Source: Frankiaceae bacterium (GTDB lineage: Bacteria > Actinomycetota > Actinomycetes > JAFAQI01). Taken from it: DNA of 6,910 nt. The translations under genes were made by a program, and so were the position numbers. Position 1 is the stretch's first letter; every line of letters starts with the position of its first letter. Shown in pieces: positions 6,048 to 6,910 of this stretch. The notes below the pieces were generated by a model. That model had not been told where the DNA came from and made no database searches. It saw only the letters and a list, made by a program, of their open reading frames with translations. Location of the stretch: contig JAVEEE010000418.1 in the NCBI GenBank assembly GCA_030840615.1, positions 1-6,910 of the forward strand, in the 5' to 3' direction.

Positions 6048-6910
6048 TCACACGTTTCGCGAGCGTGCGACGACAACCGCGGCAGCGACAGCCAGCAACG
6101 GCGCGAGCAACAAGGCGGCGCGCAGGCCGATCACCGACGACACCCCGCCGATGAGCGGTGGCGTGGCCGCCCACGCGACATAGGCGATTCCCGCAGTGGT
6201 GGCGACACCCGCGCCGCGAGGCACACCTTCCACTCGACCGGCCGCCGCGAATCCGACCGGCACGACGAGACCGACACCGGCACCGGCCAGCGCGAGTCCG
6301 GCGAACGCCGACCACGCGGCTGAGCTCGACGCCAACGCGAGGAACCCTGTCGCGCTGATGGCCAGCGTGACAATCATCAGACGCCGGGTCTGGAACCGGT
6401 CGAGGATGGGATCGCCGAAAATCCGAACCAGGAAGTGCGGCAGCGCAAACGCGGCGAAGGCCGCAGCCGATGTCGTCGACGACGCGCCGAGGACCCGGTG
6501 CAGGAACACCCCGCCCCAGTCGGCGGCGGCGACCTCGACGACGAAGGCAGCCACCGCGACGGTGGCGAGGGTCAGGACGGTGCGGTCCGTCGACCAGGTC
6601 CGCCGCGTCGTGGGCGCCTCCGCCGACGGCATCTCCGAGAGCAGCCGGGGCACCATCAGACCCGCTGTCCCGACAACGGTCCCGACGAGCACGAGGTGAC
6701 GTAGTGGGCTGACGCCCTCGTGCTGAAGAAGGACGCCCAGGCCGGCGCCGAAGAACCCGCCGAGGCTCCACAGCGCGTGCAGCCGCGCGAAGACGGACCT
6801 GCCCAGCACGACCTCGACCCGCACCCCATGTGTGTTCATCGCGACGTCGAGCCCGCCAGTCGCGGCGCCCAGCACCACGAGCGCGGAGGCCAGGGCGTAG
6901 GTGTTGCGCG
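6048..6910 (-). CDS. MFS transporter, C-terminal part (5' end beyond window)
   Basis: An integral membrane protein of the major facilitator superfamily; 286 residues are visible and the frame is open through the right edge. The fragment holds about nine hydrophobic segments, consistent with TM4-TM12, and a hydrophilic central loop (SEMPSAEAPTTRRTWSTDR) between the two six-helix halves. The motif GDPILDRFQTRR matches the motif-A repeat between TM8 and TM9. The segment GAATGGLDVAMNTHGVRVE with LHALWSLGGFFGAGLG resembles YbjJ-like MFS proteins, which have no firmly assigned substrate. The GTG at 6878 is internal: the codons before it (RNTYALASAL) continue the transmembrane helix, so it is not the start. 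The stop is TGA (complement of 6048-6050), 12 bp before the rlmN ATG. A drug or sugar efflux role is possible but unsupported. Confidence 0.9.
   Translation of the reverse strand, partial: RNTYALASALVVLGAATGGLDVAMNTHGVRVEVVLGRSVFARLHALWSLGGFFGAGLGVLLQHEGVSPLRHLVLVGTVVGTAGLMVPRLLSEMPSAEAPTTRRTWSTDRTVLTLATVAVAAFVVEVAAADWGGVFLHRVLGASSTTSAAAFAAFALPHFLVRIFGDPILDRFQTRRLMIVTLAISATGFLALASSSAAWSAFAGLALAGAGVGLVVPVGFAAAGRVEGVPRGAGVATTAGIAYVAWAATPPLIGGVSSVIGLRAALLLAPLLAVAAAVVVARSRNV

Noticed and set aside
5818..6771. Minus-strand open frame (317 codons) spanning the MFS/rlmN junction
   Set aside because: It is out of frame with both real genes, Arg-rich with no membrane segments, and cuts across their junction.

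Overview
The window is GC-rich (about 70% by eye), with strongly G/C-biased third codon positions, GTG starts, overlapping genes and typical actinobacterial versions of several families. It looks like chromosomal DNA of a high-GC Actinomycetota. I cannot name the genus from this stretch. No tRNA, rRNA, CRISPR array, transposase or phage gene is visible.

Plus-strand block (1-3324): three overlapping genes run rightward. They encode a class III PLP-dependent aminotransferase (5' end outside the window), a flavin-binding split-barrel protein of the pyridoxamine 5'-phosphate oxidase superfamily, and a DAO-type FAD-dependent amine oxidoreductase. The first pair overlaps by 16 bp and the second by an ATGA junction, so the three are almost certainly one translationally coupled operon. 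An omega-aminotransferase next to a PuuB-like FAD amine oxidase fits catabolism of polyamines or other primary/secondary amines. The substrate is inferred, and the middle protein's role is not explained by known pathways.

Minus-strand block (3336-6910): three genes run leftward. They encode the C-terminal part of an MFS transporter (5' end beyond the right edge), the 23S rRNA A2503 / tRNA A37 methyltransferase RlmN, and an exported multidomain L,D-transpeptidase. Spacing is 12 bp between MFS and rlmN and 66 bp between rlmN and the transpeptidase. The 66-bp gap carries inverted repeats next to a strong Shine-Dalgarno sequence.

The two blocks converge with only 11 bp between stop codons and no convincing terminator. 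Every stretch over 66 bp is coding. I found no clear evidence of a wholly new system. The best leads are the coupled aminotransferase/flavoprotein/FAD-oxidase cassette, the TIG-containing transpeptidase architecture, and the structured leader in front of the transpeptidase gene.
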